Source: Luteibacter sp.
GTDB lineage: Bacteria; Pseudomonadota; Gammaproteobacteria; Xanthomonadales; Rhodanobacteraceae
Assembly (NCBI RefSeq): GCF_009912395.1
Contig: NZ_WNDO01000004.1
Location: 62,001-126,000, forward strand
Direction of reading: 5' to 3'
Length of the DNA stretch: 64,000 bases
Of the stretch, positions 9,133-17,176 are shown piece after piece (positions within the stretch are counted from its first letter, which is position 1; each line of letters starts with the position of its first letter). Position numbers and translations under genes: made by a program. The notes below the pieces were generated by a model that saw only the letters and a list, made by a program, of their open reading frames with translations, was not told the DNA's origin and did no database searches.

Positions 9133-9983
9133 GGTGGCGGCAGCAGCGGGGCGTGGCCCTGCTCATCGTCCTTTGGGGCTGCACGCTGCTGGCGATCATG
9201 CTCGGCGGTTTCGCCGCGCTGGCCCGCACCGAAGGCCTGCAGGCGCGATACCAGTTCTCGCAGGCCCAGGCGCATTACGCCGCCGAGGCGGGACTCGTCC
9301 GTGCGGTCGCGGGGTTGCAGAGTCCGGACATCGATTCGCGCTGGATCGCCGACGGGCGCGTCTACAGCTTCGTTTTCGACAACGCGAAAGTGAGCGTCAC
9401 GATCACCGACGAAGATGGCAAGATCGACCTCAATGCGGCATCCGATGACGTCCTGACCGGCCTGTTCAAGGCGGTCGGCCTGCCTGACGACCGGGCCAAG
9501 CATCTTTCGGCGGCAATCCAGGACTGGCGCCGCCCGGGCGACGCGGCATCGCCCAATGGTGCGAAAAAAGCGCAATACGATGCCGCCGGACTCGGGTATG
9601 GTCCTCGCAACGGACCGTTCGCCACGGTGGAGGAAGGGCGCATGGTCCTGGGCATGGACCAGGAGCTATGGACCAAGATTGCGCCGGTTCTCACGATCTG
9701 GTCCGGTCGCGAACGGCCCAATACGGAACACGCCCCGCCGCTGGCGCTCGCCGCCATTCCCGGGCTGGGCTCCGCCGGCGTGCAGGCGATCCTCTCGCAG
9801 AGGGCGCAGGCCAACGGTGCGGCCGTATCCGGTGGCAACGGTGTCACGCACACGATACGAACGGAAGCGATCCTTGAAGACGGGACGAGAAGTTCCCTGA
9901 CATCAACGATCCGGCTACGTGGGATAAGATCGGGAAACCAGCCCTACGCCATACTGCGTTGGCGCGAAGGAGATGCAGAATGA
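9129..9983 (+). CDS. gspK: Minor pseudopilin GspK (XpsK)
   Basis: GspK caps the pseudopilus tip in the type II secretion system. The 284-residue protein has the GspK-type N-terminus (basic leader, then G-V-A-L-L-I-V-L-W and a hydrophobic helix). It lacks the Glu at +5 that other pseudopilins carry, as is usual for GspK. The large globular domain contains the helix-hairpin-helix-like stretch DGKIDLNAASDDVLTGLF and a second copy (LALAAIPGLGSAGVQAIL). Its stop overlaps the gspL start at 9980. Confidence 0.92.
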   Translation: MRWRQQRGVALLIVLWGCTLLAIMLGGFAALARTEGLQARYQFSQAQAHYAAEAGLVRAVAGLQSPDIDSRWIADGRVYSFVFDNAKVSVTITDEDGKIDLNAASDDVLTGLFKAVGLPDDRAKHLSAAIQDWRRPGDAASPNGAKKAQYDAAGLGYGPRNGPFATVEEGRMVLGMDQELWTKIAPVLTIWSGRERPNTEHAPPLALAAIPGLGSAGVQAILSQRAQANGAAVSGGNGVTHTIRTEAILEDGTRSSLTSTIRLRGIRSGNQPYAILRWREGDAE

Positions 9984-11323
9984 CCGCCCTGCAGGACGCC
10001 TCACAGCTGCAGCTTGAACGCTTGCGCCGCGCATGGCGAGGCAGTCCGTTGCCCGGCTTTTTTCGTTGGTGGGGAGGCGAATTGTCGGCCCTGGTGCCGG
10101 TGCGCTGGCGCCATGCCTTCGGTGGCGGTCAACGCTGGTATGCCGTCGAGCGCAAGGAAGACGCCTGGGTATTGCGTCGGGTAGGCGAATCGCTGCCCCT
10201 GGCCACGGCCGACGACATCGATGGGGCCGAGCATCGCCAGGCCTTGCTGTCCCGCGCGCTCGCGGAAGCCGATCCCGCCGATCGCCGAGTGGCTCTGCTG
10301 TTACCTGCGGGGCAGGTGCTTCGCCGTCGACTCGTGTTGCCGGTGGCCGCGCGCGACAACCTGCGTCAGGTCGTCGGTTTCGACCTCGACCGGCAGACGC
10401 CTTTCCGTACCGAAGACATCCATTTCGGCGTGCGTGAACTCGGCGAAGGTGGCCCGGAAGGGCGCTTCGTCGCCGAACTTGCCGCGACACCACGCCAGTC
10501 CCTCGATGTCCAGCTTGATGAACTGGCCGGGCTTGGTATCGCGCCCGATCGCGTTGACGTTCCCCAGGGCTACGGCCTGGCCGGCATCGACCTGCTGCCA
10601 CCGGCGCGCGCCCCCCGTCGCGTGGATCGACGCAAGCGCCTGAACATGGCGCTGATCTTCGCCATCGTCGTCCTGTTGTTCGGTGCCATGGCGATGTGGT
10701 TGCACAACCGCAACCAGGCGTTGGAAACCATGCGTGCGGAGGTCGAGTCGCTGCGTACCGACGCGCAACGCGTGAAGGGCTTGCGCCAGCGGTTGACGGA
10801 AAGTGCGGGTGCGTCGGGTTTCCTCGCACGTCGCAAGACCGAATCGCCGTCGATTCTTCCCATCCTTACCGAACTCACTCAGCGCCTGTCCGACGACACC
10901 TGGCTGGAGCGGTTCACCGTGAACGCGACGGGGCAGATCGGCTTCCAGGGGCAAAGTCCCCAGGCCGCGCGCCTCATCGATGCGCTCAAGGGGGCGAGCG
11001 CCATCGGCGAACCCAGCTTCCAGGGCACGATCCAGACCGATCCCACATCGGGCAAGGAGCGTTTCTACATGCAGGCCAAGGCGCTGATTCCAAAGCCTGG
11101 CGCACCGGCCCACTCCGCGGCGAAGCCTGCACCTGCAAAGGCAGCAAGCGCACCGGCTCCCGGATCTAGTGCGGCGCCGAAGGCTGCAAACGCCGCACCT
11201 GCGAAGGCATCCACGGTGGCTACGCGGCCGTCACCCACCGCAGCGGCACCCGCAAGAGCCGCCACGGTCGCAGCGCCTGCCACCAAGGCCAAGGAGAACG
11301 CCGGTGCGCATGAAGCCAAATGA
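9980..11323 (+). CDS. gspL: Type II secretion assembly protein GspL (XpsL)
   Basis: GspL recruits the GspE ATPase to the inner membrane. The 447-residue protein has an actin-like cytoplasmic domain (about 1-215), one transmembrane segment (MALIFAIVVLLFGAMAMWL, about 223-241) and a periplasmic ferredoxin-like domain. The last roughly 75 residues are an Ala/Pro/Lys/Thr-rich low-complexity tail, which makes this protein longer than I expect for GspL. I chose the ATG at 9980, which overlaps the gspK stop (ATGA), over an in-frame TTG at 9959. The adjacent gspM encodes the usual partner that stabilises GspL. Confidence 0.92.
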   Translation: MTALQDASQLQLERLRRAWRGSPLPGFFRWWGGELSALVPVRWRHAFGGGQRWYAVERKEDAWVLRRVGESLPLATADDIDGAEHRQALLSRALAEADPADRRVALLLPAGQVLRRRLVLPVAARDNLRQVVGFDLDRQTPFRTEDIHFGVRELGEGGPEGRFVAELAATPRQSLDVQLDELAGLGIAPDRVDVPQGYGLAGIDLLPPARAPRRVDRRKRLNMALIFAIVVLLFGAMAMWLHNRNQALETMRAEVESLRTDAQRVKGLRQRLTESAGASGFLARRKTESPSILPILTELTQRLSDDTWLERFTVNATGQIGFQGQSPQAARLIDALKGASAIGEPSFQGTIQTDPTSGKERFYMQAKALIPKPGAPAHSAAKPAPAKAASAPAPGSSAAPKAANAAPAKASTVATRPSPTAAAPARAATVAAPATKAKENAGAHEAK

Positions 11324-11909
11324 ATCGCGGATCGCTGCGATCCTCCTGCTTATCGTCGTGATCGTGGTCGGTTACTTCGCGCTGGTCCATTGGTGGTTCG
11401 TCGCGCCTCAGCTGGCGATCGCCGACGAGATGACCGATCTACGCGATACCCAGCGTCGTTTCGCGGCCGCCATTGCCGAACGTCCGCAGCTTGAAAAGCG
11501 CCTGGCGTCGCTGGAACAGGGTCAATCCAGCAGCGACGCTTTCCTTGCCGGCGATGACACCAACGCCGCGGCGGCGGGACTCATGCAGCGTATCGTCGAT
11601 GTCGCCGCCGCGCACCATGAGAACGGGGCGTGTGATGTCGTGCAGAAAATGCCCGTGCCCAGCCAGGAAAAAGCCGGCGAGCCGTATCGCAAGGTCACCG
11701 TCAACATCAGCCTGCGTTGCCAGATGCAGCCGATGACGGCGGTGCTCCACGATATCGAGGAAGCCACGCCGTATCTGTTCATCGAAGACTTCAGCATTTA
11801 TCGCAATCCCGTGGCTGCCCGCGCGGGAGGCGCGGCACCGATGGAAGTGCAGTTCACTGTCTCCGGTTACATTCATGCCGCGCGTGCGCCGGCCAAGGCG
11901 GCATCATGA
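11304..11909 (+). CDS. gspM: Type II secretion assembly protein GspM (XpsM)
   Basis: GspM is a bitopic inner-membrane partner of GspL. The protein has a short cytoplasmic start (RMKPNESR), one transmembrane helix (IAAILLLIVVIVVGYFALVHWWF) and a periplasmic region with coiled coil (about 30-75) followed by a ferredoxin-like domain. I chose the GTG at 11304 because AAGGAG lies 7 nt upstream. The ATG at 11310 is a near-equivalent alternative (199 instead of 201 residues). Both overlap the end of gspL. The gene ends in an ATGA overlap with the next gene. Confidence 0.9.
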   Translation: MRMKPNESRIAAILLLIVVIVVGYFALVHWWFVAPQLAIADEMTDLRDTQRRFAAAIAERPQLEKRLASLEQGQSSSDAFLAGDDTNAAAAGLMQRIVDVAAAHHENGACDVVQKMPVPSQEKAGEPYRKVTVNISLRCQMQPMTAVLHDIEEATPYLFIEDFSIYRNPVAARAGGAAPMEVQFTVSGYIHAARAPAKAAS

Positions 11910-12679
11910 ACGCGGCCGATCAACGACGCCTGACCCCGATCCTCGGCGGTGTGGCACTCGCGCTGGCCGTCGTCTTTGGTGTGTTCGCCATGGGTGTGGG
12001 CCGTGGCGTGCATTGGGACGATCCCTCGCCGCCGGAAGCGCTGCCGCCCCTGCGCGCAGCGGCGATGCCGACGCCAACACCGATCGCCCAGTTCGTCGAC
12101 GTCTGGCAGCGCCCGTTGTTCATGTCGGATCGCAAGCCGGTGGCAGCGGCCGATGGCGACGACTCGGCCAGCAACATCGGCGATCTCGAATTGACCGGCA
12201 TCATCATGACCGCAGGCCTGCGCATTGCGCTCCTGCACGACAAGGGCAAGGACCTCACGGTGCGCGTCAAGGAGGGCACGCCGCTCGGCGATGGCCACTG
12301 GACGCTCGCGACGCTCAAGCCGCGTAGCGCCGTGTTCGACAACGGTGGCGATCATCGCGAGCTTACGTTGAAAGTGGCCGCACCCGATCCGTTGGCCAAT
12401 GCGCAGCAGGGTCAGAAGGTTCCGCCCATGCCGGGCCAGCCGCCGACGCCTCCCCGCCAACCGTCGCCGCAGCAGGACAACGGTATCCATATCGAGCAGC
12501 AGCCAGCATCGGGTATCGCCGGTCCCGTGCCGCCGCAGCCAGCATCGTCCGGTACGCGCCAGGCACCCCCGCGCCAGGATGACCAGGCCTTGCAGCAGGC
12601 GCGCATCGAGGCGCTCAAGCAGGCCGTGCAGCGTCGTCGCGCCGAACAGCAGAGCCAGCAACACCAGGATTCGCAGTAA
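11906..12679 (+). CDS. xpsN: Type II secretion protein XpsN, likely the GspC equivalent
   Basis: The 257-residue protein has a cytoplasmic N-terminus, one membrane segment (PILGGVALALAVVFGVFAMGV) and a periplasmic homology-region-like domain (FVDVWQRPLFMSDRKPV, then GDLELTGIIMTAGLRIALL). It ends in a Pro/Gln-rich, helical tail with no PDZ domain. In the Xanthomonas operon this position, between gspM and gspD, is held by xpsN, which links the inner-membrane platform to the secretin as GspC does elsewhere. No other gspC candidate exists in the operon. The start ATG overlaps the gspM stop (ATGA). Confidence 0.85.
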   Translation: MNAADQRRLTPILGGVALALAVVFGVFAMGVGRGVHWDDPSPPEALPPLRAAAMPTPTPIAQFVDVWQRPLFMSDRKPVAAADGDDSASNIGDLELTGIIMTAGLRIALLHDKGKDLTVRVKEGTPLGDGHWTLATLKPRSAVFDNGGDHRELTLKVAAPDPLANAQQGQKVPPMPGQPPTPPRQPSPQQDNGIHIEQQPASGIAGPVPPQPASSGTRQAPPRQDDQALQQARIEALKQAVQRRRAEQQSQQHQDSQ

Positions 12680-12727
12680 TAAGGAACGGCGCCTTGTGCG
12701 CCGTCATGGATGACAAAGGAGTACACC

Positions 12728-14914
12728 ATGCAACGTCGCACCCTCGGTGTGGCCGTGCTTTCGGCCATCTTGGCGACGGCCTGCGCGCCCCAGGCGCCCC
12801 GCCCCTATGACAGCAGCCTCGAGCGCGAAGCGCTCGCCGGTACCGAGCGCCCCGTACCCAAGCCGCTGCCGCTGGCTGACGCCGACGCCACGAACGACAC
12901 CGCATCTGCCCTATCCCCCGCTACGCTGCGCGGCACTGGCCGCTTCGTCCAGCCGCGAGGCCTGGAGAAGCCGCGCGCCAGCATCGGCGGTGAAGGGGCG
13001 GTAACACTCAACTTCGAGAACCAGCCGGTCGAAGCCGTCGTCAAGGCGATCCTCGGCGACCTTCTCGACATGAACTATTCCATCGCGCCGGGTGTGATGG
13101 GTTCCGTCTCGTTTTCCACGTCCAAGCCGGTACGCAAGGAGGACGTGCTTTCCATCCTTGAAACGTTGCTTGGCTGGACCGGTAACGCACTGGTCGAAGA
13201 CAAGGGGCGTTACGCGGTCATGCCGTCCTCCTACGCTGTTGCGGGTCGCGTCGTGCCACGGCTGAAGGCTTCGTCATCTCGCGCGGGCATGAGCGCGAGG
13301 TTGTATCCCCTGCGCTATGTGGCGGCACCGGAAATGACGAAGCTGCTGCAGCCTTTCGTTACACCCGAGTCCATCCTTTTGACCGATCCCGCGCGCAACG
13401 TGCTCGTACTGTCGGGTACGCCCGAACAGCTCGCCAACTATGGCGAAACCATCGATACCTTTGATGTGGATTGGGTCAAGGGCATGTCCGTCGGCGTATT
13501 CAGCCTGGACAACGCCGGCGTCGGTGAAGTGATGCCGGCGCTGGATTCCGTGTTTGGCCAAAAGAGTGGTGCGCCGGTCGCCGGTCTCGTCCGTTTCATT
13601 CCCATCCAGCGGACCAACGCCATCGTCGCGATCGCCACGCGTGCCGAGTTTCTGGATCAGGTCGGCGAATGGATCGATCGCATCGATCACGGCGGAGGTA
13701 GTGAACCGCGCTTGTTCGTCTACGACGTGCGCAACCTGGTGGCGTCGGATCTCGCCCGCTACGTGGGAAATATTTTCGGCGCGTCGGTCGCTGCGGATAG
13801 CCCATCGTCGGCGACGGTCGTACCCGGGTTGTCGTCGGCCACGCTCGATGGCGACGGCGGCGGTCTGGATGCGCCGTCGCAAGGCGAGGACAGCGATCCC
13901 GATTTCTTCAAGCCACCCGAGGAGGTGTCCGCGCCAGCGGCCTCATCGCGTAGCGGTGGCTCGCGATCCTCGGGCATCCGTGTCACGGCGGTGGACGCAA
14001 ACAACCAGCTGATGATCCATGCGCGACCTTCGCAATGGGCGCAGATTCGCCAGGCGATAGAGCGCCTGGATGCCGTGCCGTTGCAGGTGCAGATCGAGAC
14101 ACGAATCCTGGAGGTGACGTTGCGGGATAATTTCCGCTTCGGCGTCCAGTGGTACCTCGAGGGCCTGGCGGGTGGCGATGGCGAAGTAGCCCAACCCGGC
14201 AACAAGCAGCAGTGGGCGCTGGGCAGCGCGACCAAGGACGCACTCCGTCCGGATACGTTCTTCTATTCGTTCGTGAACTCCGATCTGCAGGTGGCGCTGC
14301 GGGCTATGGAACAGAATACGAATACGAAAATCCTTTCCGCGCCATCGCTGGTGGTGGTCAACAATCGTAAGGCGAAGATCCAGGTCGGCGACCAGATTCC
14401 CGTCACGCAGACCTATGTCAACACCGGTGTAGGCAACGGCAACCAGGTAGGTCAGGTGGAGTACAAGGACACGGGCGTAATCCTCGAAGTGCGCCCGCGC
14501 GTCAATCCCGGCGGATTGGTCTACCTCGACGTGGTGCAGGAAGTCAGCCGTGCCGATCTGGTGGGTCCGGGGTCCAATGCGCCCATCGTCAAGCGCAAGC
14601 TGAATACCCAGGTGGCCGTACAGAGCGGACAGACGGTGTTGCTGGGTGGTCTCATCCGAGACATGGATTCGGAACAGCATGCCGGCGTGCCCCTGTTGTC
14701 ACGCATGCCAGTGATCGGACGGTTGTTCGGGGAGCAAAGCAAGGAAGGTATGCGTACGGAACTCCTGGTTCTCATCACGCCGAAAGTCATCACCAGCGGT
14801 GAAGACGCGAAACGTGTTTTCGACGAGTACCGACGCACATTCCGTTCGCTTCGCCCCCTGGATTCGGAAGTGGTCGACCGAGATGTATTGAAGAAGGACG
14901 TTCGGGAGGGATAG
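12728..14914 (+). CDS. gspD: Type II secretion outer-membrane secretin GspD (XpsD)
   Basis: GspD forms the outer-membrane gate of the type II secretion system. The 728-residue protein has a signal sequence ending ILATAC, a weak lipobox. Periplasmic N0-N3 domains follow (for example NFENQPVEAVVKAIL and YPLRYVAAPEMTKLLQPF), with an acidic/Ser linker near residues 355-415 inside N3. The C-terminal secretin domain carries LSAPSLVVVNNRKAKIQVG and the terminal VLLGGLIRD...LLVLITPKVI. I chose the ATG at 12728 because AAAGGAG lies 6 nt upstream; an in-frame ATG at 12710 has no such site. It is the last gene of the operon. Confidence 0.95.
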   Translation: MQRRTLGVAVLSAILATACAPQAPRPYDSSLEREALAGTERPVPKPLPLADADATNDTASALSPATLRGTGRFVQPRGLEKPRASIGGEGAVTLNFENQPVEAVVKAILGDLLDMNYSIAPGVMGSVSFSTSKPVRKEDVLSILETLLGWTGNALVEDKGRYAVMPSSYAVAGRVVPRLKASSSRAGMSARLYPLRYVAAPEMTKLLQPFVTPESILLTDPARNVLVLSGTPEQLANYGETIDTFDVDWVKGMSVGVFSLDNAGVGEVMPALDSVFGQKSGAPVAGLVRFIPIQRTNAIVAIATRAEFLDQVGEWIDRIDHGGGSEPRLFVYDVRNLVASDLARYVGNIFGASVAADSPSSATVVPGLSSATLDGDGGGLDAPSQGEDSDPDFFKPPEEVSAPAASSRSGGSRSSGIRVTAVDANNQLMIHARPSQWAQIRQAIERLDAVPLQVQIETRILEVTLRDNFRFGVQWYLEGLAGGDGEVAQPGNKQQWALGSATKDALRPDTFFYSFVNSDLQVALRAMEQNTNTKILSAPSLVVVNNRKAKIQVGDQIPVTQTYVNTGVGNGNQVGQVEYKDTGVILEVRPRVNPGGLVYLDVVQEVSRADLVGPGSNAPIVKRKLNTQVAVQSGQTVLLGGLIRDMDSEQHAGVPLLSRMPVIGRLFGEQSKEGMRTELLVLITPKVITSGEDAKRVFDEYRRTFRSLRPLDSEVVDRDVLKKDVREG

Positions 14915-14994
14915 ACGTCAGTCAAAGCGAAGGCCCGCGTTCCTGTCGGATGACGGAACGCTGCTGCTTTTTCGCAGTGGACACGTGTGCCGCC

Positions 14995-15055
14995 ACCGAT
15001 ATCCCGTGATCCCCGGCCGAGCTCAAATGGGCGATTGATGCCAAGGGATATCGGT
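14995..15055 (+). promoter_or_regulatory. Inverted repeat covering the ribosome binding site of gene 15058
   Basis: ACCGATATCCC (14995-15005) and GGGATATCGGT (15045-15055) are perfect 11-base inverted repeats separated by 39 nt. The right arm overlaps AAGGGA (15043-15048), the apparent Shine-Dalgarno sequence of the gene starting at 15058. In RNA the arms could pair and hide the site; as DNA each arm also contains the palindrome GATATC and could be an operator half. Which applies is not decidable from sequence. Confidence 0.55.
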
Positions 15056-15057
15056 AT

Positions 15058-16263
15058 ATGACTACGGCTACGCCATCACGGGTGCTTCGATCTTTCGTGG
15101 CGTGCACGGCGCTATGTTTCATGGCCGGTGGGGCGTCAGCGTCGCCCACCGGTGCCAGGTATTACACGCCAGCCAGACCTGGCGATGTGTTCGGGGAGTG
15201 GACGCTTCATCGCATGGCCATGCTGTCGCGAGCCGACCTCGGTAGTGTCTGGCCCTTTCAGCACGATAGCGTCTGGGTGGAGGAGTACCTGGACAGTCCG
15301 GGGTCCATCTACAGTGACCTGCATGTCGGCATGTTCATGTGGCAGCGAGGCGATGGCCCCAGGGGCGAAGCCGTCTTTCCGGAAAAAACATCGCAGAAAG
15401 CGCGTGCGATCGCATGGGACCTGGGCCTGACCAAGGCACTTCCGGGCTGGCAGGCCCTCACGGATGCATCGGCATCCGTGTACACCTATTACGCACCGTA
15501 TCTAGGCGCCAACCTCAGCAAGGCGGGGGTGCTTCCAACGTACTACGAGAAGGCGTACGAACTGTACGGAAACGAGGTCTATGCGATCACGGCGGAGTTG
15601 GCGGTGGCGTTGCAGATACTGCACGAGTGGGTCGAGGCGGTTCCCCCGCAGGATCGCATCGAACAGGGAATCTACGCCGATGTGCTGACGCGGTTTGAAT
15701 CTGCCACATCCATGGATCAGATCCTCGAAGCTGATCTCACCTACTTGGCCGATATCCTGCGTGGGGAGCTCTCGCTGTGGAGAGGCGGTGGGCTTAATAC
15801 CTTCGGCATTCGGGAAATCCCGACGCCCTTGCGCATTGCCCGCGTTGCCGCGGCCTTTGCGACTAGTCAAGGCGGCTTTCGCGCCTGCAAGGCGGATGGC
15901 AGCCATGATCCTCAGTACGCGGGAGCGATTCCGGAGCAGACGCAGACACCGATCTGCCCGACCGATGCGACCGATCGAGCGGTCTATCGCTGGTATCGCG
16001 CGTTGCGCGAGAAGCAACTCCATCGACCGGCATCAGAGATTGACGACATGGCACGGGCTGCTCGCCTGGTCGATGCCTTTGCCGACATCAAGCCGGCGTG
16101 GGCGGGCGCTTTCTCTGGCAAGGCGCTCGATTGGTCCAACCATGCGGAGATCATCGAAGCCCAGGTGGCCGTGGCTGGCGATCCAGCCCGCGATACGGAG
16201 CTGGATTTCTACCGACTCGTCGAGCGAGCCAATCTGATTATTTGCAGGAGTTCGACGCGATGA
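15058..16263 (+). CDS. Exported partner-family protein A1 (unknown function)
   Basis: I do not recognise this 401-residue protein. A Sec signal peptide is visible at the N-terminus (SFVACTALCFMAGGASA, cleavage near residue 29). The mature part looks mainly helical. Two blocks are shared with the proteins at 19839 and 22906: PTPLRIARVAAAF (about residue 255) and a C-x-x-DATDR block ending in W-Y (about residue 300). A looser shared segment (ADVLTRF...YLADILRGELSLW) lies between residues 205 and 240. The gene starts 143 nt after gspD and its stop overlaps the start of the deaminase-fold gene at 16260 (ATGA). It may be a chaperone, co-secreted partner or immunity factor for that neighbour; nothing seen chooses between these. 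Confidence 0.75.
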   Translation: MTTATPSRVLRSFVACTALCFMAGGASASPTGARYYTPARPGDVFGEWTLHRMAMLSRADLGSVWPFQHDSVWVEEYLDSPGSIYSDLHVGMFMWQRGDGPRGEAVFPEKTSQKARAIAWDLGLTKALPGWQALTDASASVYTYYAPYLGANLSKAGVLPTYYEKAYELYGNEVYAITAELAVALQILHEWVEAVPPQDRIEQGIYADVLTRFESATSMDQILEADLTYLADILRGELSLWRGGGLNTFGIREIPTPLRIARVAAAFATSQGGFRACKADGSHDPQYAGAIPEQTQTPICPTDATDRAVYRWYRALREKQLHRPASEIDDMARAARLVDAFADIKPAWAGAFSGKALDWSNHAEIIEAQVAVAGDPARDTELDFYRLVERANLIICRSSTR

Positions 16264-17111
16264 TGAGTGTTATCAAGTCGACAAAAGTCGTGTTTTGCGG
16301 TCTATGCCTGCTGGCTTCCCTGGTAGCGGGCGCTCACCCCGTACTGAAGCGCAAGATCCACGACGATCCGCGAGGAACGGTCACGGCGCGTGTTCTGGCT
16401 GCGTTCACGCCCCATGCCCGTGCAGCGGGCCTCTGGTACTTGGCGGCGTTGGAAGGGCGGCGGGTCGACACGCAGGAGTTCACCGCGTTTTCCCAGCAGT
16501 TTGAATCGGCGACCTTCGTGAGCGCCACATACCAGTACGAGATCGACGGGACGTCATATCGTCGCGTATACCACGCACGATCGGGATGGAACGAGCCGCG
16601 GCTGGGTATTCCCGGTCTACGTGCGGTGCGCGACTACAGCGCTTATTTCGAGGCCTCCACCGATGTCATTGCATGGGACCGGACTCCGCCTCGTCATAGT
16701 ACGGTGACGGCGAGGCCCCTGGACGACGGACGCGCCGCCAACGCGCGGGATCGCGATGCGGAACTCAAGATTGCCCGACAGATCGAGCGGGACATCCGCA
16801 ATGGGAGAGTCCGCGCCGGTGGCTATCTGGCCGTGTACTCAAGCCAGGAGCCCTGTGCATCATGCGAGCCCGCGTTGCAGGCGCTATCGGACGCGAGGGG
16901 TATCCGGGTGCATGTGGCGTTTCTCGGTCGGCAAAGTCCCGCGTATCGCACGTTCGATCGCCTTCGCCACCAACATATGACGACGATTGAAGTCTCCGTC
17001 AACGGGGGGCAGATCCATGTGCTGAACCACAATGCGGCGGTGATGGACCAGGTACCGGCACCGGTCGATTGCATGGAACCGGAGAACCACGAGGATCTGA
17101 ACGAAGTTTGA
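16260..17111 (+). CDS. Exported deaminase-fold protein B1
   Basis: This 283-residue protein carries an N-terminal signal sequence (VVFCGLCLLASLVAGAHP). Its C-terminal half has the layout of nucleotide/nucleic-acid deaminases: a beta-hairpin (SATYQYEIDGTSYRRVYHARSG), a helix with D166-A-E168-L-K, then a strand leading into P-C199-A-S-C202. D-x-E with C-x-x-C resembles polymorphic-toxin deaminases of the BURPS668_1122 type, where these residues bind zinc and activate water. A later S-P-A-Y-R motif is shared with B2. I chose the ATG at 16260 (AGGAG 9 nt upstream), overlapping the stop of A1. Target (DNA, RNA or free nucleotide) and activity are unknown. Confidence 0.72.
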   Translation: MMSVIKSTKVVFCGLCLLASLVAGAHPVLKRKIHDDPRGTVTARVLAAFTPHARAAGLWYLAALEGRRVDTQEFTAFSQQFESATFVSATYQYEIDGTSYRRVYHARSGWNEPRLGIPGLRAVRDYSAYFEASTDVIAWDRTPPRHSTVTARPLDDGRAANARDRDAELKIARQIERDIRNGRVRAGGYLAVYSSQEPCASCEPALQALSDARGIRVHVAFLGRQSPAYRTFDRLRHQHMTTIEVSVNGGQIHVLNHNAAVMDQVPAPVDCMEPENHEDLNEV

Positions 17112-17176
17112 TATCGCGGTACCCGCAGGACGGCGAAGGAGCGATCGGGCGCCGCCTTGCGTAACATAGCGGTCCT

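Noticed and set aside
11906-12679. Missing gspC as evidence of an incomplete type II secretion system
   Set aside because: In the Xanthomonas-type operon xpsN fills this role, and the gene here has the expected membrane segment and periplasmic domain at the same place.
15058-16263. A1 as a lytic enzyme or protease
   Set aside because: No catalytic motif (HExxH, GxSxG, Cys-His pattern) is visible; the shared blocks do not match a family I know, so no function is claimed.
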